Shown piece by piece: positions 22,471-30,919 of a DNA stretch of 64,000 nt (positions within the stretch are counted from its first letter, which is position 1; each line of letters starts with the position of its first letter). The DNA is from CAXXOK01 sp963675925. Its GTDB lineage: Bacteria; Bacillota; Clostridia; Christensenellales; Aristaeellaceae. The notes beneath the pieces were generated by a model that was not told the origin of the DNA, did no database searches, and saw nothing but the letters and a program-made list of their open reading frames with translations. The DNA is taken from contig CAXXIB010000004.1 in NCBI GenBank assembly GCA_963675925.2, positions 310,001-374,000 on the forward strand, written 5' to 3'. The translations under genes were made by a program, and so were the position numbers.

Positions 22471-23211
22471 TTACGCGCCGCTTTCTTCAATCGCCCGCAG
22501 CCTTTGCAGTACGCGCCGTTCCATGCGAGATACCTGCATCTGCGATACGCCCAAATGCTTTGCCACCTCGCGCTGCCCCAAGCGATGGGCAAAACGCAGG
22601 GTCAGCAATTTGCGTTCGTCTTCATCCACCTTTGTGAATATCCAATCCATCCACTGGGAATGGTCCACCTGCTCATACCCCTTATCGTTTTCGCCCAGCA
22701 ACGCGCCGATTTGAGCCGCATGCTCATCACTGATCGGTGCATCCAGCGAAACGGTATCGGTCTGCTTGCGCATATCCAGCAGCATCAGCAGTTCGTCCGG
22801 TGTGATTTTCATCGCCGTGGCCAGCTCAATGGCAGACGGTTCTCGCAGGTGTTCGCGCTCGAACTTCTCGCGCGTCTGCTGCATATGGTAGAGCTTCGTG
22901 CGCATATCACGGGGCATACGCATTGAGCCCGTTTTATCACGGATATAGTTGCGCACATCCCCGGCAATGGTCGGCACGGCATAGGTGACAAAACGATAGC
23001 CGCGGCTTAAATCAAAGCGTTCGACTGCTTTAAGCAGCGCCATGCTGGCAACCTGCTGCAGGTCTTCCAGTTCGATCCCGCGACCCTCAAAACGGCGCGC
23101 GACAGCCTTGGCCAAGGGCAAGTAGCTCTCGACCAACTGGTCCCTGGTTTGTACATCACGGGTATCTGCATATGTTTGAAACAGTTCGCCGACCCGTTCT
23201 TCATTCGTCAT
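22471..23211 (-). CDS. RNA polymerase sigma factor, SigB/F/G type
   Basis: This 246-residue group 3 sigma-70 factor has region 2 at about residues 20-90 (L-P-L-A-K-A-V-A-R-R-F, the D-L-Q-Q-V core-binding motif and G-Y-R-F-V-T-Y-A-V-P-T-I). Region 3 lies at 100-160 and region 4 at 190-240, with helix-turn-helix L-G-Q-R-E-V-A-K-H-L-G-V-S-Q-M-Q-V-S-R. Length fits the SigB/SigF/SigG group. The ATG at 23211 has AAGGAT upstream. It starts 10 bases after the anti-sigma-like gene, so the pair is an operon. Whether it serves stress or sporulation cannot be told. Confidence 0.9.
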   Translation of the reverse strand: MTNEERVGELFQTYADTRDVQTRDQLVESYLPLAKAVARRFEGRGIELEDLQQVASMALLKAVERFDLSRGYRFVTYAVPTIAGDVRNYIRDKTGSMRMPRDMRTKLYHMQQTREKFEREHLREPSAIELATAMKITPDELLMLLDMRKQTDTVSLDAPISDEHAAQIGALLGENDKGYEQVDHSQWMDWIFTKVDEDERKLLTLRFAHRLGQREVAKHLGVSQMQVSRMERRVLQRLRAIEESGA

Positions 23212-23221
23212 GTTCAGATCC

Positions 23222-23605
23222 TTATAATGGCAGCGAAAAGCTGATTTCACCTACGCCGCAATCATCGTTAATCAATGCGACATCGGGCATCAGCGTTTCC
23301 AGTACACAGCGGCTCACTTCGTGGTCGCTGCATTCACCGTCATTTTCTTGCTCAGCACGAATGGCCTTAAATCCGCAATGCAATCGTGTGTCAGACACCC
23401 ATGCATTCAGTTCAACCCGCTCCGCTTTGCGCTGTTGGTGCATCAGGCAGTCAAATACCTCGTCGGTGGCCGAGCGCAGGTCGTCGATCAGGCCTACATC
23501 AAGCCCGGCGAGCATACCCAAGCCGCTAAGCGCCATCCGCGCCAGCAGTACAAATTCCTGATCCGCAGGCAGATTGAGCGTGATTTCACGCTTCATATCA
23601 TTCAT
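23222..23605 (-). CDS. RsbW/SpoIIAB-like anti-sigma protein with degenerate ATP site (putative)
   Basis: This 127-residue protein has the small GHKL/RsbW shape: an N-terminal strand with L-P-A-D-Q-E-F, a helix, and L-R-S-A-T-D-E-V-F-D-C-L where family members have the N-box (S/D-E-A-x-x-N). The metal-binding Asn is absent. No clear D-x-G-x-G box occurs at the expected place, though D-D-C-G-V-G appears close to the C-terminus. Position directly before a SigB/F-type gene supports an anti-sigma role by context. It may bind without kinase activity. The ATG at 23605 follows GAGGGG; no SpoIIAA-like gene is adjacent. Confidence 0.65.
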   Translation of the reverse strand: MNDMKREITLNLPADQEFVLLARMALSGLGMLAGLDVGLIDDLRSATDEVFDCLMHQQRKAERVELNAWVSDTRLHCGFKAIRAEQENDGECSDHEVSRCVLETLMPDVALINDDCGVGEISFSLPL

Positions 23606-23722
23606 TGCCTTCGCCCCTCTCACTGCGACTGAAACATCATCTTCAGTCAGTTCATGCTACCATATCCAGCGGCTAAAAAGCAAGCAGGCCAAGGGTCTGC
23701 CGCCTTATTTTTTACAGCATAG

Positions 23723-24487
23723 TCACGCCGGAAATACAATATCGTACAGAATTTTAAGCAACAACAGCACCAACACCGCCAGCATCATGCCGCGGATCAG
23801 CTTGCCGCCTTTGCGGATGGTCAGCTTGCTGCCAAAATACGCGCCGAGCATGGCGCATAGCCCCGCCGGAATCCCCAGTAGGAACAGCACGTTTCCCGTA
23901 GCAATCAGGCTGACCAGCGCAGCAACATTGCTGGCCAGGTTGGTCATCCGCGCCGTGCCGCCGGCATCCACCGCTTCCATGCGGAATACCTGTAAAAACA
24001 GCAAAATCAAAAACGTTCCCGTGCCCGGCCCGATCAGCCCGTCGTAAAAACCGATCACACCGCCGATTAAAAACGATAGCAGAAACGTAGCCCTGGCACT
24101 GCGCTCCAGCGCTTCCTTCGGCTTTGGCTTACGAAAGGCAAATATCGCAGCCACGGGAATGCAGCAAAGCACCAGAATGCGCACAGTCGTCTCGGGAAGC
24201 GCGGTGAGCGTTAAAGCACCCAGCGAAGAACATATCAGTGCGCCAAGTGCGGCCGGAATGCCGACTTTCAGCACGATCTTTCCCGCCCGCGCATAGTTGA
24301 AGGTCGCCGTCACCGCGCCCATCATGGCTGACAGCTTGTTGGTACCGGCTGCCAGCGCCGGTGGCAGCCCCGCCAGGTAGTAAGCCGGTAGGGAGATCAT
24401 ACCGCCACCACCGGCAATAGAGTCAAGAAAACCCGCCAGAAATGTAAGCGGGCAAACAATAAAAAACAAATCAGCAGTTAAAATCAT
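23723..24487 (-). CDS. TauE/SafE family sulfite/anion exporter
   Basis: This 254-residue membrane protein has about eight hydrophobic segments. The internal duplication typical of TauE/SafE (YfcA) is seen as F-L-D-S-I-A-G-G-G-G-M-I-S-L-P near residue 20 and I-G-F-Y-D-G-L-I-G-P-G-T-G near residue 135. Members export sulfite, sulfoacetate or other small anions; the substrate here is not known. It lies downstream of aspartate kinase on the same strand with a 32-base gap and may be co-transcribed. Confidence 0.9.
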   Translation of the reverse strand: MILTADLFFIVCPLTFLAGFLDSIAGGGGMISLPAYYLAGLPPALAAGTNKLSAMMGAVTATFNYARAGKIVLKVGIPAALGALICSSLGALTLTALPETTVRILVLCCIPVAAIFAFRKPKPKEALERSARATFLLSFLIGGVIGFYDGLIGPGTGTFLILLFLQVFRMEAVDAGGTARMTNLASNVAALVSLIATGNVLFLLGIPAGLCAMLGAYFGSKLTIRKGGKLIRGMMLAVLVLLLLKILYDIVFPA

Positions 24488-24519
24488 GTCAAATCCTCAG
24501 TGCGCGGGGAGCGCTTATA

Positions 24520-25836
24520 TCACTCCACAAATTCGGCATAGATCGCCTGGATGGCGATTGTAAAATCGCTCGTATTGACACCAACCAGTATGCTCAGCTC
24601 GCCAGATCCCTGATCGATCATACGAACGTTCACGTTGGCCTTGCTCAGCGCGCTGAACAGCCGTGCCGCTGTACCGGGGTTGTGCACCATGCCACGGCCG
24701 ACGGTCGCGATCAAGCCCATACTGTCCTGAATATCAATATAGTCGGGATTGGTCAGCTCCATAATGCGCGCTTTCACCTGATCGCGAACCGGGTCAAGCT
24801 GCGCGGTCTCCAGCACCACACACAGGGAGTCAATCCCCGTGGGCAGGTGCTCAAAGTTCAGCCCCAAATCCTCAATCGCCTGCAATACCTTACGGCCGAA
24901 GCCGCGCTCCATGTTCATCATCGCCTTTTCCACCGAGATGACAGAAAAGCCTACCCGTCCGGCGATACCGGTGATGATGTGCGCAGCGCCGTTTGATTCC
25001 GGGGCCATGGTGATCATCGTGCCAATATGGTGGGGATGATTGGTATTGCGGATATTGGTGGGGATGCCGGCACGCTGCACAGGGAATACGCTCTCCTGAT
25101 GCAGCACCGTTGCCCCCATATAGGAAAGCTCCCGCAGCTCCTGATAGGTGATGGAATGAATGACCTTGGCATCGCGCACAATGCGCGGGTCGGCCATCAA
25201 AAAGCCGGACACATCCGTCCAGTTTTCGTACACATCGGCATCCGCTGCGCGGGCGACAATCGCGCCGGTCACATCGCTGCCGCCACGGGTAAAGGTTTGA
25301 ATATTGCCATCAAATCCCCTGCCGTAAAAGCCGGGGATGACCGCGTTTTCAGTATTGCGCAGCACTTCGCCGAGCACGGCATTGGTGCGCTCGGCGTCCA
25401 GCTGTCCGTTTTCTTTGAAAAAGATGGTGTCCTTAGGATCAATAAATGTGAAGCCCAGATATTTGCTGAGCAAAATTCCGTTTAAATATTCGCCACGGCT
25501 GGCACAGTAATCGCAGTTTGCGCCTTCGGCGATGTCCTTACGGATGCGGTCAAACTCGGTATCGAAATCGACTTCCACACGCAAAGCATCGGCGATGGTT
25601 GAATACCGCTGTCGAATACGTCCGAATAAATCATCACATTCCGAGCCTGTGCATTGCATGCGATGGGCGGCGTAGAGCAAATCGGTGACCTTTTCATCTT
25701 CGGCATGACGCTTGCCGGGCGCAGAGGGTACAACGTAAACACGTCGCTTGTCCATCATGAGGATGTTACGAACCTTTTGGAACTGCCCTGCATCCGAAAG
25801 TGAACTGCCGCCGAACTTCGCCACGATCTTGCCCAT
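24520..25836 (-). CDS. aspartate kinase
   Basis: This 438-residue enzyme makes aspartyl-4-phosphate for lysine, threonine and methionine synthesis. The N-terminal K-F-G-G-S-S-L (about residues 6-12), F-T-R-G-G-S-D-V-T-G-A-I near 200 and two C-terminal ACT domains (from about 300: F-S-V-I-S-V-E-K and T-V-G-R-G-M) are visible, so feedback control by an amino acid is likely. The ATG at 25836 follows AAGGAGG. A good promoter lies just upstream. No other lysine or threonine pathway genes are near. Confidence 0.95.
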   Translation of the reverse strand: MGKIVAKFGGSSLSDAGQFQKVRNILMMDKRRVYVVPSAPGKRHAEDEKVTDLLYAAHRMQCTGSECDDLFGRIRQRYSTIADALRVEVDFDTEFDRIRKDIAEGANCDYCASRGEYLNGILLSKYLGFTFIDPKDTIFFKENGQLDAERTNAVLGEVLRNTENAVIPGFYGRGFDGNIQTFTRGGSDVTGAIVARAADADVYENWTDVSGFLMADPRIVRDAKVIHSITYQELRELSYMGATVLHQESVFPVQRAGIPTNIRNTNHPHHIGTMITMAPESNGAAHIITGIAGRVGFSVISVEKAMMNMERGFGRKVLQAIEDLGLNFEHLPTGIDSLCVVLETAQLDPVRDQVKARIMELTNPDYIDIQDSMGLIATVGRGMVHNPGTAARLFSALSKANVNVRMIDQGSGELSILVGVNTSDFTIAIQAIYAEFVE

Positions 25837-25865
25837 GCCGAAACCTCCTTGTCCCACAGAAAGAT

Positions 25866-25894
25866 ATTGTAGCGAAACAGCATCAGAAAGTCAA
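25866..25894 (-). promoter_or_regulatory. promoter of the aspartate kinase gene
   Basis: On the minus strand, TTGACT (25889-25894), a 17-base spacer and TACAAT (25866-25871), about 30 bases upstream of the start codon. Confidence 0.75.
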
Positions 25895-25902
25895 TCTATA
25901 GG

Positions 25903-26811
25903 TCAAGTTGCGGCTGAGAACACACCGGCCGCGCTTTGCGGCGATATAGTGATGCGCGGGTACAGGGTTTCAGCGACTTGCCGGAGATACGCGGCCGAAT
26001 CGGTGTCCGTCAGCTCCAACGCATCGCATACGGCATCGGCCGTCTCCCGCAGCCGTGCATGGGCATCGGCAGGCGATAAAGCGATCATCTGCCGATAAAT
26101 CTCCATCGCCTGCTCTGCTGTTATACGCAGCGTAGCTGGATCGCGCTTTATCAACATAAGTCCCAAAGCGTTAGCGGACACAGGGTCATACAGGTTCACC
26201 AGCAAGTCCCGATAATCCGGCGATGCCCGGTGCAAGAGTGCAGATACATGTTCAGCCGGAAAGCACGATACAAAGCGGTTTTCAGTCAGCAAGCGTGCAA
26301 GGTAGGCCTGAATATACAACACGCCGCGCAATCCCTCCCCCACCGGCTGGCAGAGTTGGTAGTCGATATAGGCCGGAATTTGCTGCGCGTAGAGGCGCAG
26401 GTTATACGCCTGAAAAAACTGGCCGATGCTTGCAAGCGTATCCCGAAGCGACCGACTATCGAAGGTTTTCACGGTGCGCAACGCTTGCCTATGCAGCGTG
26501 CGGGCATTGTCCATACAGGCCTGCAGCGCAGCCTGCCCCTGCCCAAGCAGGGTATTCAGGTCAGCAGTCAGCAGCGCATGCATGGGTAGTCCCTGCAAAT
26601 ACAGCTGGTACCGCAGTGTGAACTGGAGCGAGTCCAGCAACTCCGCCGCATCCTCTTCCCGCAGGGATGAATGATCGCCCTGTGTACGCAACTGCACCTG
26701 TTTGGACAGCAGCACAAACAGCCGCGCCTTGATGATATTCTCTTCCTCGCGCGTGAACGCCGCTTCCTGCGGGATCATAGATGCATTCAAATCAATCGAA
26801 TTCAAGGTCAT
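25903..26811 (-). CDS. DUF6179-like hypothetical protein
   Basis: This 302-residue, mostly helical soluble protein has no signal peptide or catalytic motif that I can see. The N-terminal part has E-E-E-N-I-I-K-A-R-L-F and E-E-D-A-A-E-L-L-D-S-L-Q-F-T-L-R-Y. I associate it with clostridial DUF6179 proteins because it pairs with a DUF6323-like gene, but that recall is not certain. The ATG at 26811 follows GGGGAAGAG and overlaps the end of the upstream gene by 20 bases, so both products are probably made together. The function is unknown. Confidence 0.7.
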   Translation of the reverse strand: MTLNSIDLNASMIPQEAAFTREEENIIKARLFVLLSKQVQLRTQGDHSSLREEDAAELLDSLQFTLRYQLYLQGLPMHALLTADLNTLLGQGQAALQACMDNARTLHRQALRTVKTFDSRSLRDTLASIGQFFQAYNLRLYAQQIPAYIDYQLCQPVGEGLRGVLYIQAYLARLLTENRFVSCFPAEHVSALLHRASPDYRDLLVNLYDPVSANALGLMLIKRDPATLRITAEQAMEIYRQMIALSPADAHARLRETADAVCDALELTDTDSAAYLRQVAETLYPRITISPQSAAGVFSAAT

Positions 26812-27250
26812 CCTCTTCCCCGTCGCTGCGCAATGCATGAAGTAATGTAGTCATTGACATGTTTTCCAAATACTGTAGCGAGCCCTGCGCCTTGCCATGA
26901 TAGATATGGTGCATGGCTTCTATCAGCTCGTCATCGGACAGGGTGTCGTCGACCTCGTTTTTAAAGGCATAAAACAGCTCTTGGAGTGCAAGAAGCGTAT
27001 CCATCCAGCTGTCCCGGGTACTATAGGGTGAATCACAAAAGCTGTACATCAGGCGGGGCAGGATACCCTCACCAAACTCCAGCCGCCCGTACGCTCGCAG
27101 GGTCTCGTTTTCCGCCACGATCAGATTTTGCAACTGACGATCACTGAGCGAAAGCCCGTAACGCTGCGATACATCGTTGCATGTTTGCAGGCTTTCTGTC
27201 CGGGCCGCAAGCTGCGCCTGCCCCAGCGCTAACGCCAAAGAATTGTCCAT
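26792..27250 (-). CDS. DUF6323-like hypothetical protein
   Basis: This 152-residue helical acidic protein starts at the ATG at 27250 (GGAAGGGGG upstream). It has a central segment R-L-E-F-G-E-G-I-L-P-R-L-M-Y-S-F-C-D-S-P-Y and an acidic tail. It overlaps the following gene, suggesting a two-subunit complex. The DUF6323 association is from memory of such pairs in Clostridia and needs a profile search. No enzymatic residues stand out. The pair is set off from the next gene by a strong terminator. Confidence 0.7.
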   Translation of the reverse strand: MDNSLALALGQAQLAARTESLQTCNDVSQRYGLSLSDRQLQNLIVAENETLRAYGRLEFGEGILPRLMYSFCDSPYSTRDSWMDTLLALQELFYAFKNEVDDTLSDDELIEAMHHIYHGKAQGSLQYLENMSMTTLLHALRSDGEEDDLEFD

Positions 27251-27346
27251 ATCGGCACCCCCTTCCCATAAGCGTACACCCACCCGCAAACAAAGACAAG
27301 ACTTGACTTTCAGCCCATTTCATGGTATTATAAAACCACAGAAAAG

Positions 27347-27375
27347 AAGCCCGAAGCGATTGCTTCGGGCTTTTG
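27347..27375. terminator. bidirectional terminator
   Basis: An 11-base stem AAGCCCGAAGC/GCTTCGGGCTT with a GATT loop and T-rich flanks on both strands. On the minus strand it follows the GNAT gene at 27391 and ends the CapA-GNAT transcript. Confidence 0.85.
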
Positions 27376-27390
27376 TTTTCCCTGTAGTTT

Positions 27391-27939
27391 TTACTTGCGT
27401 TTTGCTTCCCAGTCTCCCTTGATGACAGCCATCACATGCACATCGGCATAGCGTCCGTTGACCATGGCGGCGTGGCGGCGTGTACCCTCGTGTTGAAACC
27501 CTGCCTTTGTATAGCAGCGCACAGCGCGTTCGTTTTCCGCATACACGTCCAGCTCCAACCGTTCCAGCCCAAGCACGCCAAAGGCATACTCCTGCAACAA
27601 CACCAGCGCTTCGGTGCCATACCCTTTGCCACGGGCCGCCTCGTTGCCGATCACTGTACCCAGTATGCCTTTGCGTATCTTCCAGTTGATTTCAAAGATA
27701 TCCATCTGGCCGATATAACTTTCATCTTTGGCATCGGCAATGACAAAATAGGCGGCATTGGGCGCGGCGCGCAAGGCGCGGCTTAGAAAATCGGTAGTAT
27801 CCGCCTCGGTTTGCGGAAACCAGAAGATGGGAGACAGGTACTCGGTCGTTGCCCGATCGTTCACCCACTTGCGAATATGCTGAAAATCATCCTGCCTATA
27901 TTCGCGCAGCATAACGTGTTCCCCGATTAAATGCGGCAT
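27391..27939 (-). CDS. RimJ/RimL-type GNAT acetyltransferase
   Basis: This 182-residue protein begins with the typical G-E-x-V-M-L-R-E-Y of RimJ/RimL acetyltransferases. The acetyl-CoA motif is seen as N-E-A-A-R-G-K-G-Y-G-T-E-A (about residue 97) and the C-terminal N-E-R-A-V-R-C-Y-T-K-A-G-F is intact. The family acetylates protein N-termini, small amines or polyamines; the substrate is open. AAGGAGG precedes the ATG. It follows the capA-like gene by 11 bases. Confidence 0.9.
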   Translation of the reverse strand: MPHLIGEHVMLREYRQDDFQHIRKWVNDRATTEYLSPIFWFPQTEADTTDFLSRALRAAPNAAYFVIADAKDESYIGQMDIFEINWKIRKGILGTVIGNEAARGKGYGTEALVLLQEYAFGVLGLERLELDVYAENERAVRCYTKAGFQHEGTRRHAAMVNGRYADVHVMAVIKGDWEAKRK

Positions 27940-27950
27940 GGACTGCCTCC

Positions 27951-29138
27951 TTAGTTGTCCCAGCTTATGGGGTATTCGGCTACGGGGTTTTCCAGATGGC
28001 TGCCGTTTTTCTCCAGCACGGAGATGACGCTATCAATATTCTCCCGCTTGGTGTAGGGGGTGATGATAAAGTCATTGTAGCTTGTTTTGGATGAGATACG
28101 CGCGGGAATGATAATAAAGCCGAAGGGTGTGGAAACGTCCCCGTCCTTGATGCGGAACTTGATTTGGAACATGAAGGTGGACATATCCTTGGGTTTGGTA
28201 TTGCCCGCAAAGATGAAGTTTGCCAGCGAATACACGATATACTTACCCTTATACTCTTCAATGGGGTTGATGCGGTGGCTGTGGTGACCCACTACCAGAT
28301 CCGCGCCGCCATCGACAGCAATCTTGGCCAGCTTCTGCTGCCTGTTGTTGGGGTAATAGTCCAGTTCATCGCCCCAGTGGAACGCGCAGATTACGAGATC
28401 CGCCCCCTGGGCTTTCAGTGCGGCAACATCGTCGGGTACCTGGGTATACAGGCGGTCGTACGCGCCATCAAAGGTTTGGTAGGCCAAAATGCCGACCTTC
28501 GCCCCGTATAGCGTAAGTAGTGCGGGCTCGCCATCGGACGCATGCCCCACACCGGCATCTGACAGGACGTGCTTGGTTTCGGCAAAGCCTTCCTCGCCCA
28601 TGTCCATCACATGGTTGTTTTCCAGCGTAACAAACTCAACCGCGTTGTCCGGCAGGATCGACACATAGGACGGATCGGCGCGGAACAGGTAGCGGTAGTC
28701 CGCCCGGTAGCGGTTGCGCGATGCGGTGGTCAGCGTGCCTTCAAAGTTCAATACCGTTAGGTCATCCGCCGCCAGAATGTCTTTCACGTTGCGAAAGGAA
28801 AAGTTCAGGTCTCTGTCCTGCTGGTCCAGTTCCTTTTCGTACATGGACTTGCCGCTAGCCTGTACGTTGTCGCCAATGGTCACATCCCCGCCGAAGGTCA
28901 TCGTTAGCAGGATGGACCCATCCACTTCCAGACGCGGCTGGCTAATATCCACCTTTTCCATCGTTTCCTCGGATACGGTTTCGCCGTTTTCGTCGGTTAC
29001 GGTTACGGAGATCACACCGGCCTGGATGAGTGCATCCTCCAGCGAAACATCCGACTCTGTTTCCATTTCAGTGGCCAGTACCAGCGCAGGCAAAAGCAGG
29101 CAAAGCGCCAGCATCACAGCGGTGAGTTTACGAAACAT
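27951..29138 (-). CDS. CapA-family secreted metallophosphoesterase-like protein
   Basis: This 395-residue protein has a signal peptide (1-22) and the PGA_cap/CapA domain at about 75-370. Metal-site motifs are T-F-G-G-D-V, L-N-F-E-G-T, L-E-N-N-H-V-M-D, C-A-F-H-W-G-D-E and G-H-H-S-H. CapA domains are linked to poly-gamma-glutamate synthesis in Bacillus, yet many stand-alone members occur without capBC, as here. The enzyme likely acts outside the membrane on a cell-surface polymer or phosphoester. It is followed by a GNAT gene in the same transcript. Confidence 0.88.
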   Translation of the reverse strand: MFRKLTAVMLALCLLLPALVLATEMETESDVSLEDALIQAGVISVTVTDENGETVSEETMEKVDISQPRLEVDGSILLTMTFGGDVTIGDNVQASGKSMYEKELDQQDRDLNFSFRNVKDILAADDLTVLNFEGTLTTASRNRYRADYRYLFRADPSYVSILPDNAVEFVTLENNHVMDMGEEGFAETKHVLSDAGVGHASDGEPALLTLYGAKVGILAYQTFDGAYDRLYTQVPDDVAALKAQGADLVICAFHWGDELDYYPNNRQQKLAKIAVDGGADLVVGHHSHRINPIEEYKGKYIVYSLANFIFAGNTKPKDMSTFMFQIKFRIKDGDVSTPFGFIIIPARISSKTSYNDFIITPYTKRENIDSVISVLEKNGSHLENPVAEYPISWDN

Positions 29139-29225
29139 GAAATTCCTCCATTGTCTTGGGTAAAAAAATCAAAGTCTAACGTCAATCGTTTCGATCATCG
29201 TACTGTCTGCCCGTAATAAGACAAC

Positions 29226-30404
29226 TTAGAGGTGGTGGATAAAATCATCCATCCTCTCCAGCGCGACGGTCAGTTTGTCCAGCGCCGTGGCATAGCAGCA
29301 GCGGATAAATCCTTCGCCGCAGCTGCCAAACGCCGTGCCGGGTACACAGGCGACTTTCTTTTCCTTCAAAAGCCGCTCGCAGAATTCCTCGGAGCCCAGG
29401 CCCGTTTTGGCAATCGACGGAAAAACATAGAACGCGCCAAGGGGTTCAAAGCATTCCATGCCCATCTTGCGCAAGCCGCCAAACATCAGTCTGCGGCGGT
29501 GGTTATAGCTCTCGCGCATCGTGGCGATGTCGGCATAATCGTCCTCGCGGCCGCGTTTTAAGGCCTGTTCGGCGGCGACCTGGGCCTGGTTGGCGGCACA
29601 CATGATGGAATATTGATGGATTTTGACGATGCTCTCCATCAAGGGTGCCGGAGCGCAGGCATACCCGATACGCCAGCCGGTCATAGCAAAGGATTTGGAA
29701 AACCCGTTGATATACACGGTGCGATCCCACATGCCGGGCAGCGAGGCAATGCTTACATGCCCCTCAGGGCTGTAGTTGAGCTCGGCGTAGATCTCATCGC
29801 TGATCACCATCAGGTCGTGCTCGATAACCACATCGCGCAGACTGCGTAGGCTTTCGCGGTCAATAATCCCGCCGGTGGGGTTGTTGGGGTAGGGCATAAT
29901 CAGGATTTTGGTTTTCTCGGTAATCGCGGCCCGCAGTGCATCGGCGGTCAACATAAAGTTGTTGGCAGCATCCGTTGCAATGGGCACAGGCACGCCGCCT
30001 GCAAATACCACGCCCGGACAATAGCTGACAAAGCTGGGTTCGGGCACGACGACCTCATCCCCGGGCGACAGCATCGCCCGCAGCGCCAGATCAATCCCCT
30101 CGCTAGCACCGACTGTTGCCAGAATCTCGTTTTCAGGGTTGTAGGGAAGGCCGAAACGGTGCTTGAGGTAAAAGGCGATCTCGTTTCGCAGCGACAGCTT
30201 CCCCCAGTTGGAGGTGTATTGTGTTTCTCCGTCGAGCAAGCTGTCGATCGCGGCGTTGCGAATGTGATAGGGCGTGATAAAATCCGGCTCGCCTACGCCA
30301 AGCGAGATCGCGTCCGGCATGGTTTGGACAATATCGAAAAACTTACGGATACCGGACTTGGGTACGGCCTTGATAGAAGCATTGAGAAAGCGAGAATAAT
30401 CCAT
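29226..30404 (-). CDS. PLP-dependent class I/II aminotransferase
   Basis: This 392-residue fold-type I enzyme shows P-N-N-P-T-G-G (about residue 171), S-D-E-I-Y-A-E-L, the PLP lysine in N-G-F-S-K-S-F-A-M-T-G-W-R-I-G-Y (about 235) and the C-terminal R-C-C-Y-A arginine. It resembles aromatic/aspartate aminotransferases of the PatA/YugH type. The start codon shares its A with the stop codon of the upstream Lrp gene (TAATG), implying coupled translation. The Lrp partner suggests it handles an amino acid that also acts as co-effector. Confidence 0.93.
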   Translation of the reverse strand: MDYSRFLNASIKAVPKSGIRKFFDIVQTMPDAISLGVGEPDFITPYHIRNAAIDSLLDGETQYTSNWGKLSLRNEIAFYLKHRFGLPYNPENEILATVGASEGIDLALRAMLSPGDEVVVPEPSFVSYCPGVVFAGGVPVPIATDAANNFMLTADALRAAITEKTKILIMPYPNNPTGGIIDRESLRSLRDVVIEHDLMVISDEIYAELNYSPEGHVSIASLPGMWDRTVYINGFSKSFAMTGWRIGYACAPAPLMESIVKIHQYSIMCAANQAQVAAEQALKRGREDDYADIATMRESYNHRRRLMFGGLRKMGMECFEPLGAFYVFPSIAKTGLGSEEFCERLLKEKKVACVPGTAFGSCGEGFIRCCYATALDKLTVALERMDDFIHHL

Positions 30405-30895
30405 TACGGATTCACCGCCAATCTCCTGTCCTTGGCCTCATCATCAAAGATGATGCCATCGTTTTTGTAGCACTTGAGCACAAAATGCGTTGCGGTGCCG
30501 ACCACGTTTTCCAGCACGCTCAGCTTGGAGGATACAAACAGCGCAAGTTCCTTAAGCGTCGGCGCTTCCACCAGCAAAAGCAGGTCATATGCCCCACTCA
30601 TCAGGTACACGCTTTTGACCTCATCGAAACGGTAGATGCGCTTGGCGATGGCATCAAAGCCCTGATCGCGCTGGGGCGTGGTACGCACTTCAATCATGCC
30701 CTCCACGCGCTCCTTGCCCACACGATCCCAGTTGATTACGGGGGTATAGCGCAGGATAACGCCGGATTTCTCCATGTCGTCAATCGCCTGGGCCACGGTT
30801 TCCATGGGCTGGTCGAGCATCACAGACAGCTTCTCCAACGGGATACGGCAGTCCTGTTGCAACACTTGCAAAAGTTCCTTTTTTATATGATCCAT
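30404..30895 (-). CDS. Lrp/AsnC family transcriptional regulator
   Basis: This 163-residue protein has an N-terminal winged helix (residues 1-55: L-L-Q-V-L-Q-Q-D-C-R-I-P, M-E-K-S-G-V-I-L-R-Y) and a C-terminal RAM ligand-binding domain (70-150). I start at the ATG at 30895, seven bases after GAGGTG. It lies between fhs and the aminotransferase, which it probably controls by sensing an amino acid. Related Lrp-aminotransferase pairs (YugG-YugH) are known in Bacillus. Confidence 0.92.
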   Translation of the reverse strand: MDHIKKELLQVLQQDCRIPLEKLSVMLDQPMETVAQAIDDMEKSGVILRYTPVINWDRVGKERVEGMIEVRTTPQRDQGFDAIAKRIYRFDEVKSVYLMSGAYDLLLLVEAPTLKELALFVSSKLSVLENVVGTATHFVLKCYKNDGIIFDDEAKDRRLAVNP

Positions 30896-30919
30896 GGTTT
30901 TCACCTCATGCTTCTTTTC

